Assembly (NCBI GenBank): GCA_903871805.1
Contig: CAIQIE010000324.1
Span: forward strand, 1-49,487
Origin: an uncultured Planctomycetaceae bacterium
Lineage (GTDB): Bacteria; Planctomycetota; Planctomycetia; Planctomycetales; Planctomycetaceae
DNA length: 49,487 nt
Reading direction: 5' to 3'
Every line of letters begins with the position of its first letter. The stretch's first letter is position 1. Shown here in pieces: positions 37,853 to 47,716 of the stretch. The notes below the pieces were generated by a model, which was given only the letters and a program-made list of their open reading frames with translations, made no database searches and was not told the origin of the DNA. Position numbers and translations under genes: made by a program.

Positions 37853-39598
37853 CTACGGATTTGTCTGCTCATAAGGAGCCACAATCTTTGCCGCTCCTGT
37901 CGCATCCTGTGCAGTCACGGCAGGCAAAGGTAGTCCCTCAGGAGACGCACTGCTGGTCGTTATCCCTTCCGAGTTTGCCGAACCATCCATGGTCATCAGG
38001 TCATCCACCTGCAACGTCTCCGCCAGATCCACGGTTGCCAGCCATTCGCTTTGGAGAGACGCCACATAGCTGGAAACAACCTGTCCCAGCGTCTGCTGGG
38101 AAATGACGACCTGAGCGAAATCCACAGACTGTCCGTCGATCAGGAAACGATCGTAAACCCCGCGATAGACACGAACCTGATCCGGTACAAGATCTTTCCG
38201 GTAGCTCTCCGAAATTACTCGACTGGTCTCATACCGATTGAAGCTTTCGGCAAGCTGTGACATCAGCCTGTTGGTTGTATCCGCATAATCCTGTCGAGCT
38301 TTAATCAGTTCGGCGTGAGCAGATGTGATGTTGCCCTGATTACGATTGAAGACAGGCACCGGAGTTGTCAACTGGACGTTGGTTGAGTAGTTGGATAGCG
38401 GTGTCGTGTCATCGTGCTGAAAAGCGGCGTACAGTGTCACATTCGGACGCGCGATGGCTTCCTGCAGACGCAGATTGGTGGTTGCCTTCGCAATACCAGC
38501 ATTCGCAGCGACGAGGTCTGAGTGTTTCTGAACGAGGGCCACCGCAGTCTCGTAATCAAGCAGCGGCGACGGTATGTCCACCGAACCCTGTACGGATCGT
38601 CGCTGCATCAGTGGCGTTCCCATGGCTGCTGCCAGCTGCCGCCATGCGGCATTGAGTGAATTTGTGGCCTGAGTCACATTATTCCTCGCCTGAACTGCGA
38701 AGACTCGCAACTGCAGCGGTTCATACGGTGCAGACTCGCCACCTGCCACCAGATCAATCTGAGCCTGATAAACTTCATCACTGAGTTTGGAGATTGCGCG
38801 GGTAAATCGGAGTTGCTCCTGAGCAATCAGGACACGAAAGTAATTTCTTCGCACGTCGCTTGCCAGAGTAATGCGAGCCTTTCGCAGGTCTGCCTGAGCA
38901 GCCCGAACGCCCTGCATGGCTGCAGATTGCGCCAGACCCAGCTTGTTCGCCGTCACAAACTCCTGACTGAAGAGAAGTCCGTTGTAACCAGCCGTGTCTG
39001 CGGTTCCAATCGTATCGCCCTCGTATCCCAGTGTGGGATTTGGCTTCAGTCCTGCCTGAATTGCCCGCCCACGAGCCTGCTCAACGAGGGCTGCCGACTG
39101 CCGAATTACCGGACTACTCGCTATCGCCATCTGCTGCAGTTCAGTCAGCGTGAGGGATGGTCCCTCAGACTGTGCAAGCTCTTCGGCCGTCACCGGTTGA
39201 AGTTCAGGAAACAGAGACTCGGCCAGGGAACGACGCGTTTCTGCAGGCTGAGCCGGATCGAGCGGTGGCAACGCGAGGGGCGCAGCATTCGCCCCGGGCA
39301 GCTCCTCGGGAATACGAAAACGACGATTCGGCGGCTCGGCATGACCCTCTGATTCCGAAACTACGGACTCTGCGTCCGCTGGAGCCTGAGCGTCAGTGGG
39401 AGCGGCCGCACTATTCGCGTTACCAGACTCCTCATTGGCACTACTGTACGTTGTCTTGCCGGGGACAGGAGTCTGATCCGCAGACGTGGACGCCTTCGAT
39501 GCCCAGCCGCTGGTGTAGAAGTGTTGAGTCGTCTGGCATCCCAGCGAAACCAGCATAGCTGCACTGCACAAAAACGCTGACGCTTCACGAGTCTGCAT
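37853..39598 (-). CDS. TolC-family outer-membrane efflux lipoprotein
   Basis: A 581-residue (from ATG 39598; frame opens at 39610) outer-membrane factor. MQTREASAFLCSAAMLVSLGC is a lipoprotein signal with Cys at residue 21. An Ala/Thr/Glu-rich linker of about 90 residues precedes the TolC repeats: LTLTELQQMAIASSPVIRQ and ALVQKHSDLVAANAGIAKA mark the two-fold structure, and NQGNITSAHAELIKARQDY, then LVPDQVRVYRGVYDRF, form the second half. This fits export of metals or small molecules, but no RND pump or adaptor gene is next to it. The C-terminus is an Ala-rich tail. Confidence 0.85.
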   Translation of the reverse strand: MQTREASAFLCSAAMLVSLGCQTTQHFYTSGWASKASTSADQTPVPGKTTYSSANEESGNANSAAAPTDAQAPADAESVVSESEGHAEPPNRRFRIPEELPGANAAPLALPPLDPAQPAETRRSLAESLFPELQPVTAEELAQSEGPSLTLTELQQMAIASSPVIRQSAALVEQARGRAIQAGLKPNPTLGYEGDTIGTADTAGYNGLLFSQEFVTANKLGLAQSAAMQGVRAAQADLRKARITLASDVRRNYFRVLIAQEQLRFTRAISKLSDEVYQAQIDLVAGGESAPYEPLQLRVFAVQARNNVTQATNSLNAAWRQLAAAMGTPLMQRRSVQGSVDIPSPLLDYETAVALVQKHSDLVAANAGIAKATTNLRLQEAIARPNVTLYAAFQHDDTTPLSNYSTNVQLTTPVPVFNRNQGNITSAHAELIKARQDYADTTNRLMSQLAESFNRYETSRVISESYRKDLVPDQVRVYRGVYDRFLIDGQSVDFAQVVISQQTLGQVVSSYVASLQSEWLATVDLAETLQVDDLMTMDGSANSEGITTSSASPEGLPLPAVTAQDATGAAKIVAPYEQTNP

Positions 39599-39610
39599 GG
39601 GGGAATCCAT

Positions 39611-40151
39611 TCCTCAGGTGATCAAAAACCTCGCGGGATTGAAAATCCGGTCGTAGTTTCCGTTCACCTTGCCAATGTTTCATCAGGTGATGAACCTGTA
39701 CGGCAAACGCGCTGCGCCGATAAATTCAATACAGCATCGATCGTCCAGAGGATGACATCGTCCAGAATCTTCAGACACCTGTAGACGGGGCTGGCGAAGG
39801 CACAATCGCTTCCAGGCAATTTCCTGGCACAAGCATTAAAAACCGCGCAGCCTGCCAATTAAGAACAATCGAATCTGACAGCAGCGTGCTGCCATGCAAT
39901 ATCGGCAGGAATTGCATGTTCGAAGGGCTTCTGCGGGTTACCGTGGCGTCGGCATTCGGGAAAATCGAACGCCGTAGAAGTCGATTTCCCTTGCGGGGAT
40001 CACCGAATTGCCGGTGCTGATGTTTGGTCAAATCAACGCAAAGGTAATAAGCATCATCATTTCGGGAAACACACTCGATACCAGCGGAAACCGTGGGCAA
40101 TTTCCCGGAGGCTGATGAGCGTGAACGCGAATTTCAGGTACTAATGCTGCG
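39611..40151. other. Intergenic stretch, no gene supported
   Basis: 541 bases between the SDR stop and the TolC start on the same strand. Minus-strand ORFs of 64 and 109 codons lie here but have no ribosome site or family motif. Confidence 0.5.
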
Positions 40152-40928
40152 TTAATCAAACTTTACCTGATAGCCGGAGATCATCATTCCTCCGTCAATT
40201 GTCAGGGTTTGTCCGGTTACCAGTCGGCTACCGGTGATCAGACTGATGATGCCATCGGCGATATCTTCCGGCTGACAGACGCGTTTCAGCGGCAGCGACT
40301 TTTCCCATGCATTTACGATTGCATCATATCGATCGCCAAGCCCACCCTGCGTCCAGCGGCCGGCAATGAATCCCGGAGCCACGCCATTCACGCGAATCTC
40401 CGGAGACAACGTTCGTGCCAGAGAGACCGTAAGGTTGTCCAGAGCCGCCTTGGAGCAGCAGTAGGGAATGGAGCTGCCCTGCCCCAATTGTGCAGCGACA
40501 CTGGAGACATTGACGATCATCCCGCCACCAGTCCGCCGCATGGGATCGACAACGGCGCGAGCACACTGAAATGCACCTGTCACATTCACACGAAACAGGC
40601 GATCCCACATTTCTGAAGTGACACTGTCCAGGTCCCCGAAGGCAATGAATTCTGTTGTTCCGGCGCAATTAATCAGAACGTCGATCCTGCCAAATGTTTC
40701 CAGGGCCACAGCCGCAAGACGTCGACAGTCGGCGTCATCAGCCACATCCGCCTGGAGACAGACGGCTCGTCCGCCAGCAGCCAGCAATTCTGCGACAGTG
40801 GATTCGGCATCTGCCTTTGAACGCGAATAATTGATGACAACATTATAGCCCAGCCTTGCCAGCTGCAGAGACGTGGCTCGTCCGACTCCAGTTCCGCCAC
40901 CAGTGACAATCGCTACAGGAAAATCCAT
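40152..40928 (-). CDS. Short-chain dehydrogenase/reductase, FabG-like
   Basis: A 258-residue classical SDR that oxidises or reduces a carbonyl with NAD(P). The start at 40928 has GAGG seven bases upstream; an open frame to 41072 lacks support. Rossmann motif VTGGGTGVGRA (residues 8-18), NCAG (87-90), catalytic Ser about 142 (NVSSVAA) and Y156-x3-K160 (PYCCSK). The C-terminal VTGQTLTIDGGMMI is the tetramer end. Cofactor choice cannot be read, but NYSRSK after strand 2 favours NADP. It is the gene after a DUF1501 gene on the same strand. Confidence 0.92.
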   Translation of the reverse strand: MDFPVAIVTGGGTGVGRATSLQLARLGYNVVINYSRSKADAESTVAELLAAGGRAVCLQADVADDADCRRLAAVALETFGRIDVLINCAGTTEFIAFGDLDSVTSEMWDRLFRVNVTGAFQCARAVVDPMRRTGGGMIVNVSSVAAQLGQGSSIPYCCSKAALDNLTVSLARTLSPEIRVNGVAPGFIAGRWTQGGLGDRYDAIVNAWEKSLPLKRVCQPEDIADGIISLITGSRLVTGQTLTIDGGMMISGYQVKFD

Positions 40929-41105
40929 GGTTGTCCTCAACCCCGATTCAGAAACGTCACTGCGGGAAAAGTCACAAATCCGCTCCACCACTCCGGAAAC
41001 TGCCAGGGTCTTTCGACATCGAAGCGGCGAATCGTCCGCCGTCTGAACAGGCCTGCAAACGATGGGAATCATCCAGGGAAAGTGGATGTCCCGACTTCCG
41101 ACCTG

Positions 41106-42482
41106 TCAGACGAGTTCCGGCATAATTTTTCCGCCATCTTCAACAAGATACTGCGGGCGCCCATTGTTGTCGGACAGCGTCGTACGATCCACAGGAACGC
41201 CAAGATGATGAAACAGAGTGGCATAGATTTCGGAAAAGGTCACAGGACGCGCGATCGCTTCACCGGCGATGCGATCAGTGGCTCCGATCACCTGACCATG
41301 CCGCATCCCCCCGCCTGCCATCAGGGCACAATTGACCTGTGGCCAATGATCGCGACCCACGATGTCGCTGATCTTAGGCGTTCGTCCGAATTCTCCCCAC
41401 ACAATCACGGCGCAGTCGTCTGACAAGCCTCGTTCATGAAGATCTTCAATCAGGGCACTTACGCACCTGTCAAAGATCGGAAAATCTTCCTTCTCGCGAT
41501 TGAAGATCGTGTTATAAGAACCACCATGCCAGTCCCACTTGCTGTAGTTCAGCGTGACAACTCGAACACCGGCTTCAATCAGCCGTCGGGCCACAAGCAG
41601 ACTCTGAGGAACACGCGGAGCGCCGTTGTCGTCGATAAAGACTTTCGGATCACCGGTTCCGTAACGCTCTACTGTCTTTGGATCTTCCTGAGACAGATCG
41701 AGGGCTTCGGCAAGGCGTGACGATGTCAGCAATCCCATGGCCTGCTCAGTGAATGTGTCCATTCCCTGCATTGTCATTGACGAATCAATATCTCTGCGTA
41801 ACTGATCCACGCTTCGCAGCAGCGAGCGACGATCATGCAATCGTTCCAGCGAGACACCATTCAGAACCATGTCTTCCCGCGTTGGCCCCATGGGACGAAA
41901 CGGCGCATGCGACGTTCCAAGAAATCCGGGGCCGGGTTCGTTGTAAGGACCATGCGAACAGGGATAGCAGAGACTGACGAATGGAGGCGCTGTTGGGGCA
42001 ATCGGCCCCAGCACGCGCGATACCAGGGAACCGAACTGCGGCCAGCCCCCGGATGGCTTTGACTTTTTTGGGTCACGGCCATTGAAGACCTGCACGGCAT
42101 CATGATCTGCCTGGTTGCCGACCAGTGACCGAATAATGGTCATTCGGTCAGCCAGACGAGCCAGTTGCGGAAACGCTTCGCAGATGTCCATCCCGGGAAC
42201 ATTTGTGGCGATCGGCTTCCATGGACCGGCAACCTCCTTTGGAGCTTCCGGCTTCAGGTCAAACATGTCCTGATGCGGCGGTCCGCCCACCAGATAAATC
42301 ATGATCACGGATTTTGCAGAACGTCCCTGGCCCGCAGCATCTTCCGCTCGAAGGATGGAGGGCAGCGTCCAGCCCCCGGCCGTTCCCATGGCAGCCAGAG
42401 TCCCGATGTTCAGCAGACTTCGACGGGAAAATCCGTCACAGAATCGCGATGCAGGATCGCGCTGGCCGAGAAGTGTCAGCAT
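41106..42482 (-). CDS. DUF1501 protein, Tat-exported
   Basis: A 458-residue DUF1501 member, common in planctomycetes and usually next to PSCyt/PSD1 proteins. A twin-arginine signal is read near residues 19-35 (FSRRSLLNIGTLAAMG). The alkaline-phosphatase-like core has MIYLVGGPPHQDMFDLKPEA, TIIRSLVGNQADHDAVQ, SLCYPCSHGPYNEP, VVTLNYSKWDWHGG, VIVWGEFGRTPKI and GRDHWPQVNCALMAGGGM. The Asp and His residues could bind metal. Its partner family lies 26 kb away at 12291 in this window. GAGG lies about eleven bases before the start. Confidence 0.94.
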   Translation of the reverse strand: MLTLLGQRDPASRFCDGFSRRSLLNIGTLAAMGTAGGWTLPSILRAEDAAGQGRSAKSVIMIYLVGGPPHQDMFDLKPEAPKEVAGPWKPIATNVPGMDICEAFPQLARLADRMTIIRSLVGNQADHDAVQVFNGRDPKKSKPSGGWPQFGSLVSRVLGPIAPTAPPFVSLCYPCSHGPYNEPGPGFLGTSHAPFRPMGPTREDMVLNGVSLERLHDRRSLLRSVDQLRRDIDSSMTMQGMDTFTEQAMGLLTSSRLAEALDLSQEDPKTVERYGTGDPKVFIDDNGAPRVPQSLLVARRLIEAGVRVVTLNYSKWDWHGGSYNTIFNREKEDFPIFDRCVSALIEDLHERGLSDDCAVIVWGEFGRTPKISDIVGRDHWPQVNCALMAGGGMRHGQVIGATDRIAGEAIARPVTFSEIYATLFHHLGVPVDRTTLSDNNGRPQYLVEDGGKIMPELV

Positions 42483-42894
42483 AGTAATCGGACCTCTTCA
42501 GGATCGGAGAAGCAGGCAGGAAACGGGAAGAAACGTAGAGGAACAAGACGCCGCCTGCCTGATCAATTTCGGCCGTTTGCAAGGCTATCAGTGGCCTTGC
42601 ACGTCGATCGAAAAACAAGCGCAGTCGACGGAATCCTAAAATTCGTCCCGCGAGGATTGTCCGGTGTAACATCTGATCCGACGGAAATCCAGACCAGCTC
42701 CCCTCCCGCCACCAGAAAAAGCGTCCCTGGTGAATTTCCTGCAGGGTTGTATCATCCGCGAACGACGGACATGTCTCTGCTCGCTTCTCGCACTTTGCCG
42801 ACGCCTGATCGACATCAACCGGGTCCGGATCACTGGCAGGTCGCATTCCCTGAAGGTGATTCCCAGGCAGACCAGTCAGCAAAGTTTGAACGCG
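42483..42894. other. Intergenic stretch between DUF1501 and methyltransferase genes
   Basis: 412 bases. I looked here for the restriction endonuclease partner or a vsr-like gene. ORFs on both strands (such as 42636-42833) show no matching motifs. Nothing is supported. Confidence 0.5.
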
Positions 42895-43962
42895 TCAAAA
42901 AAGCCGATCGGATCTCCGCGGTGACTTCCGAAGGCCCGGTACGCTCGGGGTCAGAATATGTCGGCAAATCAATCGCGCAACCGCTGCTATCACCGGGACA
43001 GCAACAGAATTGCCGAACTGGCGGTAGGCCTGAGTGTCTGAGACAGGAATCTGAAACGAGTCAGGAAACCCCATCAGTCGCCCACATTCCCGCGGCGTCA
43101 GGCGGCGAGGATTCTTTCCCGGCTGAGAAATCAGGATTTCTGAGCCGTCTTTGTGGTAGCGGGCTGACAATGTTCGGGCAGTGTCCGCAGGCCCGACGAG
43201 CCCGAAGCCAAAGCCATTGCCCTTTGCACGATGTTTCTCTGCGTAGTTCTGCAGATACCGCCACAGATGATCGCTCAGTGTGTACTTGCCGCCGACAATC
43301 GCCTGATCACCAGTCGTGTAGGGTTCTTCAGCAGACTCCGTTCCATCTTCCGAATGCAGGATACTTTTCAGCACAGGCCTGGTCGCTGACTTGTCCGGCA
43401 TTTCCAGGTCAGACCAGTCAAACCCGCGGTCTTCCCGAAATCCAACAATAAAAATGCGTTCGCGATGCTGTGGCACAAAGGGCTTGGCATCAATCACACG
43501 ATGGCTGACGTGATACCCCAAATCTTCCTGCAGAGTCTGGAGAATCACCTGAAAAGTGCGTCCCTGATCATGACGCTCAAGATTCCTGACGTTTTCCAGC
43601 AGAAAGGCTGTGGGCTGCTTTTTCTGAATGATGCGTGCGACATCAAAGAAGAGTGTGCCCTGAGTCCTGCAGGCGAAACCATGCGGAGTACCGAGCGCGT
43701 TTTTTTTGGACACGCCCGCTATCGAAAACGGCTGACACGGAAATCCGGCCACCAGCAGTTCATGATCGGGAATCGTCGCGGCGTCGATCTGTGTGATATC
43801 ACCAGCGATGGAATGATCGTCAGCAAAATTGGCTGCATACGTCTTCTGAGACCATTTGTTCCACTCGCTGGTAAAGACGCACTCGCCGCCAGCGGACTGC
43901 ATTCCAAGTCGCATTCCGCCAATGCCGGCAAACAGATCAATAAATCGTAGGGCACTATCCAT
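42895..43962 (-). CDS. C5 DNA cytosine methyltransferase
   Basis: A 355-residue C5 cytosine methyltransferase with all core motifs: [13 protein letters not shown] (residues 9-20), [10 protein letters not shown] with the catalytic C76, VI ENVRNL (123-128), [30 protein letters not shown] and [12 protein letters not shown]. The target-recognition region (about 190-275) is short, so the recognition sequence cannot be read. No endonuclease gene lies beside it, so it is either an orphan (self-protection or epigenetic) or part of a broken system. Upstream, 662 bases with inverted repeats separate it from folE. Confidence 0.95.
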   Translation of the reverse strand: MDSALRFIDLFAGIGGMRLGMQSAGGECVFTSEWNKWSQKTYAANFADDHSIAGDITQIDAATIPDHELLVAGFPCQPFSIAGVSKKNALGTPHGFACRTQGTLFFDVARIIQKKQPTAFLLENVRNLERHDQGRTFQVILQTLQEDLGYHVSHRVIDAKPFVPQHRERIFIVGFREDRGFDWSDLEMPDKSATRPVLKSILHSEDGTESAEEPYTTGDQAIVGGKYTLSDHLWRYLQNYAEKHRAKGNGFGFGLVGPADTARTLSARYHKDGSEILISQPGKNPRRLTPRECGRLMGFPDSFQIPVSDTQAYRQFGNSVAVPVIAAVARLICRHILTPSVPGLRKSPRRSDRLF

Positions 43963-44624
43963 GATTCCAGTTTCGTAGGACCCGGTTGCATGGGTCGCTG
44001 TTTCGGGCTCGCACCGCGTTTTGCCGCACCATGCTGACCATCATACCGCACGGCCTTTGCGAAGAATTCCGCTTTGCCGGTTGGCCACCACAATTGTTCC
44101 ACCTGAGCCCCGCAGCCCGCTTCAGGCAACCAACGCAGCCAATGCATACAGTAAAACCATCAAAGGAAACCTCGAGGGATTTCCAGGACAACCTTGACGG
44201 AATCTTGTCTGTCGCATGGCTTACTGTCAAACACGATCGGATTCGGGGACTAAGCCAGCAGAATTCCCTGGTTGTTACAGACCACACAAACGGAAACGTG
44301 AATTTCCCTTCGTGAACGAAATGAACGTTTTTTGAAAAAAAGAACCTTTCCAATTTTCATTAATGACTAAAACACTGGTATTCCGACACACGAGCACACA
44401 CAAGCTGAACGTTTAGAACGTTTTCGTTCACGGTCTCTGAGGTGATAATTCACGAGGATTTGTTTGGTCCCTCGAGTTTAACTCAGATTTTCCGTTCGAT
44501 GTTTTTGCTGTGCTGGTCTTGAGTTCACGGACTGGGGCAGTCTGAGAACCTGTATTTTTTGCTTTGATTATCAGCGGGCAAATGCTTTCGCAAATCGCTG
44601 GTTGTAATTTTCAGGAACCATTTC
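43963..44624. other. Divergent region between methyltransferase and folE
   Basis: 662 bases with no supported gene, including an AT-rich patch and the GAACG-rich inverted-repeat region described next. Confidence 0.55.
44311..44432. repeat. Inverted 11-bp repeat with GAACGTTT copies
   Basis: CGTGAACGAAA (44311-44321) is exactly inverted at 44422-44432 (TTTCGTTCACG), 122 bases end to end. GAACGTTT recurs at 44323, 44407 and 44416, the last two spaced by nine bases. An AT-rich centre lies between. It fits an operator for a dimeric regulator, a small mobile relic, or DNA-methyltransferase self-control; none is proven. Confidence 0.7.
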
Positions 44625-45290
44625 ATGTCAGTAGCCATTCAGGATCGTCTCGACCACGTGGAGTTTGAAGATCCTTGTGTCCGCATGGACTTCGGCCCGT
44701 CCGGGAAGATCGCAAGCCCTTCGTCTCCGGTGGATCATGCTGCGATTCGGCAGGCTGTGCGGACGATTCTTCGAGCGGTCGGTGAAGATCCGGATCGCGA
44801 GGGACTACTCGAAACCCCCCGTCGCGTGGCCAAAATGTATGAGGAAATGTTCGCAGGACTGCACACTGATCCAGGTCGCCATCTGGACGTGACGTTCGAA
44901 GAGGACTACGATGAAATTGTGCTGGTGCGGGATATTGAATTCACCAGTATGTGCGAGCACCACCTGCTTCCATTTCGCGGAGTGGCGCATGTGGCTTACA
45001 TCCCAAATGGTCGCGTAACGGGATTAAGCAAGCTGGCACGTGTGGTTGAGGAAGTCTCTCGTCGCCCGCAGGTTCAGGAACGTATGACAAAGACAATTGC
45101 CGACCTGATTGAAGAGCGTCTGGGCACCAGCGCCGTGGGGGTGATTGTCAAAGCCGAGCATTCCTGCATGTCGATGCGAGGTATTCGGAAGCAAGGCAGT
45201 ATGACTGTGACAAGTTCAATGCGGGGCACTTTCCGCAGGGATCAGGCCAGCCGCGCAGAACTGATGTCGCTGATTAACGGTCAGGGTTAG
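44625..45290 (+). CDS. folE: GTP cyclohydrolase I (FolE)
   Basis: A 221-residue enzyme that opens GTP to 7,8-dihydroneopterin triphosphate for folate or tetrahydrobiopterin and queuosine. Zinc ligands C110 and H113 ([10 protein letters not shown]) and C181 (EHSCMSMRG) are present, as are [16 protein letters not shown] and the [15 protein letters not shown] site. AGGAA is seven bases before the start. The N-terminal 35 residues are variable. The queD-like gene follows in the same direction. Confidence 0.96.
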   Translation: MSVAIQDRLDHVEFEDPCVRMDFGPSGKIASPSSPVDHAAIRQAVRTILRAVGEDPDREGLLETPRRVAKMYEEMFAGLHTDPGRHLDVTFEEDYDEIVLVRDIEFTSMCEHHLLPFRGVAHVAYIPNGRVTGLSKLARVVEEVSRRPQVQERMTKTIADLIEERLGTSAVGVIVKAEHSCMSMRGIRKQGSMTVTSSMRGTFRRDQASRAELMSLINGQG

Positions 45291-45365
45291 TTCCACTTCG
45301 GACACACCGAAAATGTGGTTGCATTGCGCCATGGTTAGGTGTGTTATTCAGAGATGAGGTGTTCT

Positions 45366-45839
45366 GTGCTCATTCAAAAACAGTACAAATTCTATGCGGC
45401 GCACCGCAACGAAACTCTGCAGGACAAATGCAGCAATCTTCATGGGCACCGGTATGGAGTCAGGTGTTGTTTTGAAGTCGAGCGTGATGGGGACATCTCA
45501 ACGCTGTTTGGCGACTTCGATGCCGTGATTGAGCCATGGCTGAAGGAACACTACGACCATGGCATGCTGATCAACGCACACGACCCGCTGTATGAAACAC
45601 TCGTTTCTCACATGGAACGCACGGGCGAACGACTGCGACTGAATGTGTTTGATGGTCCCACCAGCGTGGAAAATCTCTGCCACAAACTGTTTACTGAAAT
45701 CACGGGCTTTGGTTTTCGCCTTGCCCGTTTGGAAGTTCAGGAGACGGATACCTCTGTGGTGGTCTACACACGCGAAGACTGGGTGGCAGACAACCGCTAC
45801 TTTCAGAGAACCCGATCTGCGATTGCCGGATCGGTGTAA
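45366..45839 (+). CDS. queD: 6-carboxy-tetrahydropterin synthase / 6-pyruvoyl-tetrahydropterin synthase (QueD-like)
   Basis: A 157-residue member of the PTPS/QueD family, which acts on the product of FolE. Zinc is held by H13 (FYAAHRN), H26 and H28 (LHGHRYG); C22 (KCSNLH) is the catalytic Cys position. DFDAVIEPWLKEHYDHGML, then PTSVENLCHKLFTEI and LARLEVQETDTSVVVYT, complete the fold. I use the GTG at 45366, which has GAGG at a normal distance. An ATG at 45354 is possible. A 75-base gap follows folE. The FolE pairing points to queuosine or a pterin route. Confidence 0.92.
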   Translation: MLIQKQYKFYAAHRNETLQDKCSNLHGHRYGVRCCFEVERDGDISTLFGDFDAVIEPWLKEHYDHGMLINAHDPLYETLVSHMERTGERLRLNVFDGPTSVENLCHKLFTEITGFGFRLARLEVQETDTSVVVYTREDWVADNRYFQRTRSAIAGSV

Positions 45840-46234
45840 CGCGAATGTATTAATGGTGTTCTTCTGGATTTCTGCCGGGGGCAACTGCCCCCTTTTCAAC
45901 GGGCAATCCTCTTCACGGTAGCCACGTGGCTGTTTCACCCGATTCAATCCTGATTTGCTGAAAGTGCCATGGAATTCTGACAGATTTCGTCGCCGCAAGC
46001 TTTATGCAGATCAGGCCGCAGCGAAAATTGCTGACAATTGGCCACAGAGTGACGCAATTGGATTTCCTCTCGTGTGAAAATTGGTCAGAATGCGGTGTTC
46101 CGGTTAACGCCTGGACTGTGCCCATGGCAACAGTCGTTTCTTCAGGTAGAAATGCCGGAGGGTCTGGACGGGCTGCTTTTACTGGCGTCCAAACAGACTG
46201 ATCATTGCTGAATCGGAAAGTCCTGAAGCCTGTT
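45840..46234. other. Intergenic stretch before the rRNA methyltransferase gene
   Basis: 395 bases without a gene. The downstream gene's frame extends to 46205 (TTG) but I use the ATG at 46235. Confidence 0.5.
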
Positions 46235-47614
46235 ATGAAGAATCGTCGAACACCGGGACAGCGTCCGCCGGCCCACCAGTCCAATCGAAATCCATGGCCT
46301 CGTTCAACCCGATCTGATGATCGGCCGTCAGAATCTTACGAATCGCCCCGAGCCCCGCTTGAAACGGGGTCACAGATGATCCGTCAAAGAGACCAACTGG
46401 GACCTCGTAGTTCCGAGTCCATACCGGCCGTGATGGTAAAAAGTCGCAGCCTGCATCCCCTGATCTACCGCAAACGGATTGATACAGCGGGAACAGCAAA
46501 AGCTGGTGATCTGGTTGCTGTATATGCTCCGGAAGAGCAGCAGCCATTCGCCTATGGCCTGTACAATTCCCGCAGTGAACTTGCACTGCGACTGCTCTGG
46601 CACACTTCTGAACTCCCCACCGAAGAAACGTGGCTGGCCAGGCTGCAGACAGCAGTTGCGCTGCGACGGGATACGTTGAAACTGGAGTCTCAGACGACTG
46701 CATGGCGCGTGGTGCATGCCGAGTCGGATGGACTGTCGGGCCTCGTGATTGACTACTTCGCCGGTGTGCTTTCGGCTGAGGCGTTTTCGCTGGGAATGTA
46801 TCAACGGGGCGCATTACTGCTGCCCATACTGGGAAATCTTCTGGGAGCACAGCACTGGCTTCTCAGGACCAGCCCGCAGTTCCTGTCTCAGGAGGGCTGC
46901 GATCCACCTCAGCTAACCTCAGAAGGTTGTCCGGGCAACGTGATCATTCACGAGCATGGGACGCGCTTCCGTGTTCGTTTCGAAGGCGGGCATAAGACAG
47001 GATTTTTCTGTGATCAGCGGGAAAACCGGCGGCGTCTGGCGGACTTCTGCGCCGGAAAATCGGTGCTGGATCTGTGCTGCTACACTGGTGGATTTTCCGT
47101 ACAGGCCAAGACACTGGGTAATGCAGAAGACGTAACTGGTGTGGATCTGGACGAAGATCCGCTGAAGGTTGCTCGTGAAAATGCAAATCTGAACCAGGCG
47201 CGAGTGCGTTTTGTGCAGGCGGATATTTTTAGCTACATGCGGGAAATGATTCGCAATCAGCGTCAGTTTGACGTGGTCGTTCTGGACCCGCCAAAATTGA
47301 TTCGGTCACGAATGGAAATTGAAGATGGGACCAAAAAACATTACGCCATGAATCGTCTGGCCATGCGACTGGTTAAGCCCGGCGGATTACTGGTCAGCTG
47401 TTCGTGCGCCGGCCTGCTTTCTGAACCAGAGTTTGTGCAGTTGCTTGCGGCGGCGGCTCGTTCAAGTGGCGATGACATCGAAGCAATGGGAGGCACCTCG
47501 GGCCCGCGTTCGTTTCAGATCATCGCCAGAACCGGAGCAGCCTCTGACCATCCCATTCTGTCAGGGTGTCCTGAGACCGAGTACCTGAAAGCGGTCTGGA
47601 TGATCATGCAGTAG
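46235..47614 (+). CDS. Class I SAM-dependent rRNA methyltransferase, RlmI/YccW-like
   Basis: A 459-residue protein (469 from TTG 46205). Residues about 10-70 are Pro/Arg-rich and not conserved. A PUA-like part (SLHPLIYRKRIDTAGTAKAGD, YGLYNSRSELALRLL) is followed by a linker domain (DGLSGLVIDYF). The SAM-binding domain has VLDLCCYTGGFSVQA, VDLDEDPLKVAREN, and the catalytic VLDPPKL. RlmI makes m5C1962 in 23S rRNA in E. coli; the order matches, although the target here is inferred. Unusually, the N-terminal extension is long. Confidence 0.87.
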   Translation: MKNRRTPGQRPPAHQSNRNPWPRSTRSDDRPSESYESPRAPLETGSQMIRQRDQLGPRSSESIPAVMVKSRSLHPLIYRKRIDTAGTAKAGDLVAVYAPEEQQPFAYGLYNSRSELALRLLWHTSELPTEETWLARLQTAVALRRDTLKLESQTTAWRVVHAESDGLSGLVIDYFAGVLSAEAFSLGMYQRGALLLPILGNLLGAQHWLLRTSPQFLSQEGCDPPQLTSEGCPGNVIIHEHGTRFRVRFEGGHKTGFFCDQRENRRRLADFCAGKSVLDLCCYTGGFSVQAKTLGNAEDVTGVDLDEDPLKVARENANLNQARVRFVQADIFSYMREMIRNQRQFDVVVLDPPKLIRSRMEIEDGTKKHYAMNRLAMRLVKPGGLLVSCSCAGLLSEPEFVQLLAAAARSSGDDIEAMGGTSGPRSFQIIARTGAASDHPILSGCPETEYLKAVWMIMQ

Positions 47615-47635
47615 GCCCACAGGAACAGCTAGCAA

Positions 47636-47664
47636 GGCAGCAGAAGACATCGAACTCTGCTGCC
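47636..47664. repeat. 9-bp perfect inverted repeat between convergent genes
   Basis: GGCAGCAGA (47636-47644) and TCTGCTGCC (47656-47664) loop over eleven bases. It sits between the convergent rRNA methyltransferase and PIN/TRAM genes without a clear T-run; a weak terminator at best. Confidence 0.6.
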
Positions 47665-47716
47665 GCCCGCAAACCGCACAGCCCCTGAGTCCCCCAATTC
47701 ACCCACTCAATCCTGT

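Noticed and set aside
42436-42882. A minus-strand ORF that could have been a restriction or vsr partner
   Set aside because: It overlaps the start of the DUF1501 gene and lacks endonuclease catalytic motifs.
42165-43451. A 428-codon plus-strand ORF across DUF1501 and the methyltransferase
   Set aside because: It is antisense to two genes with complete motifs and has no recognisable domain or ribosome site.
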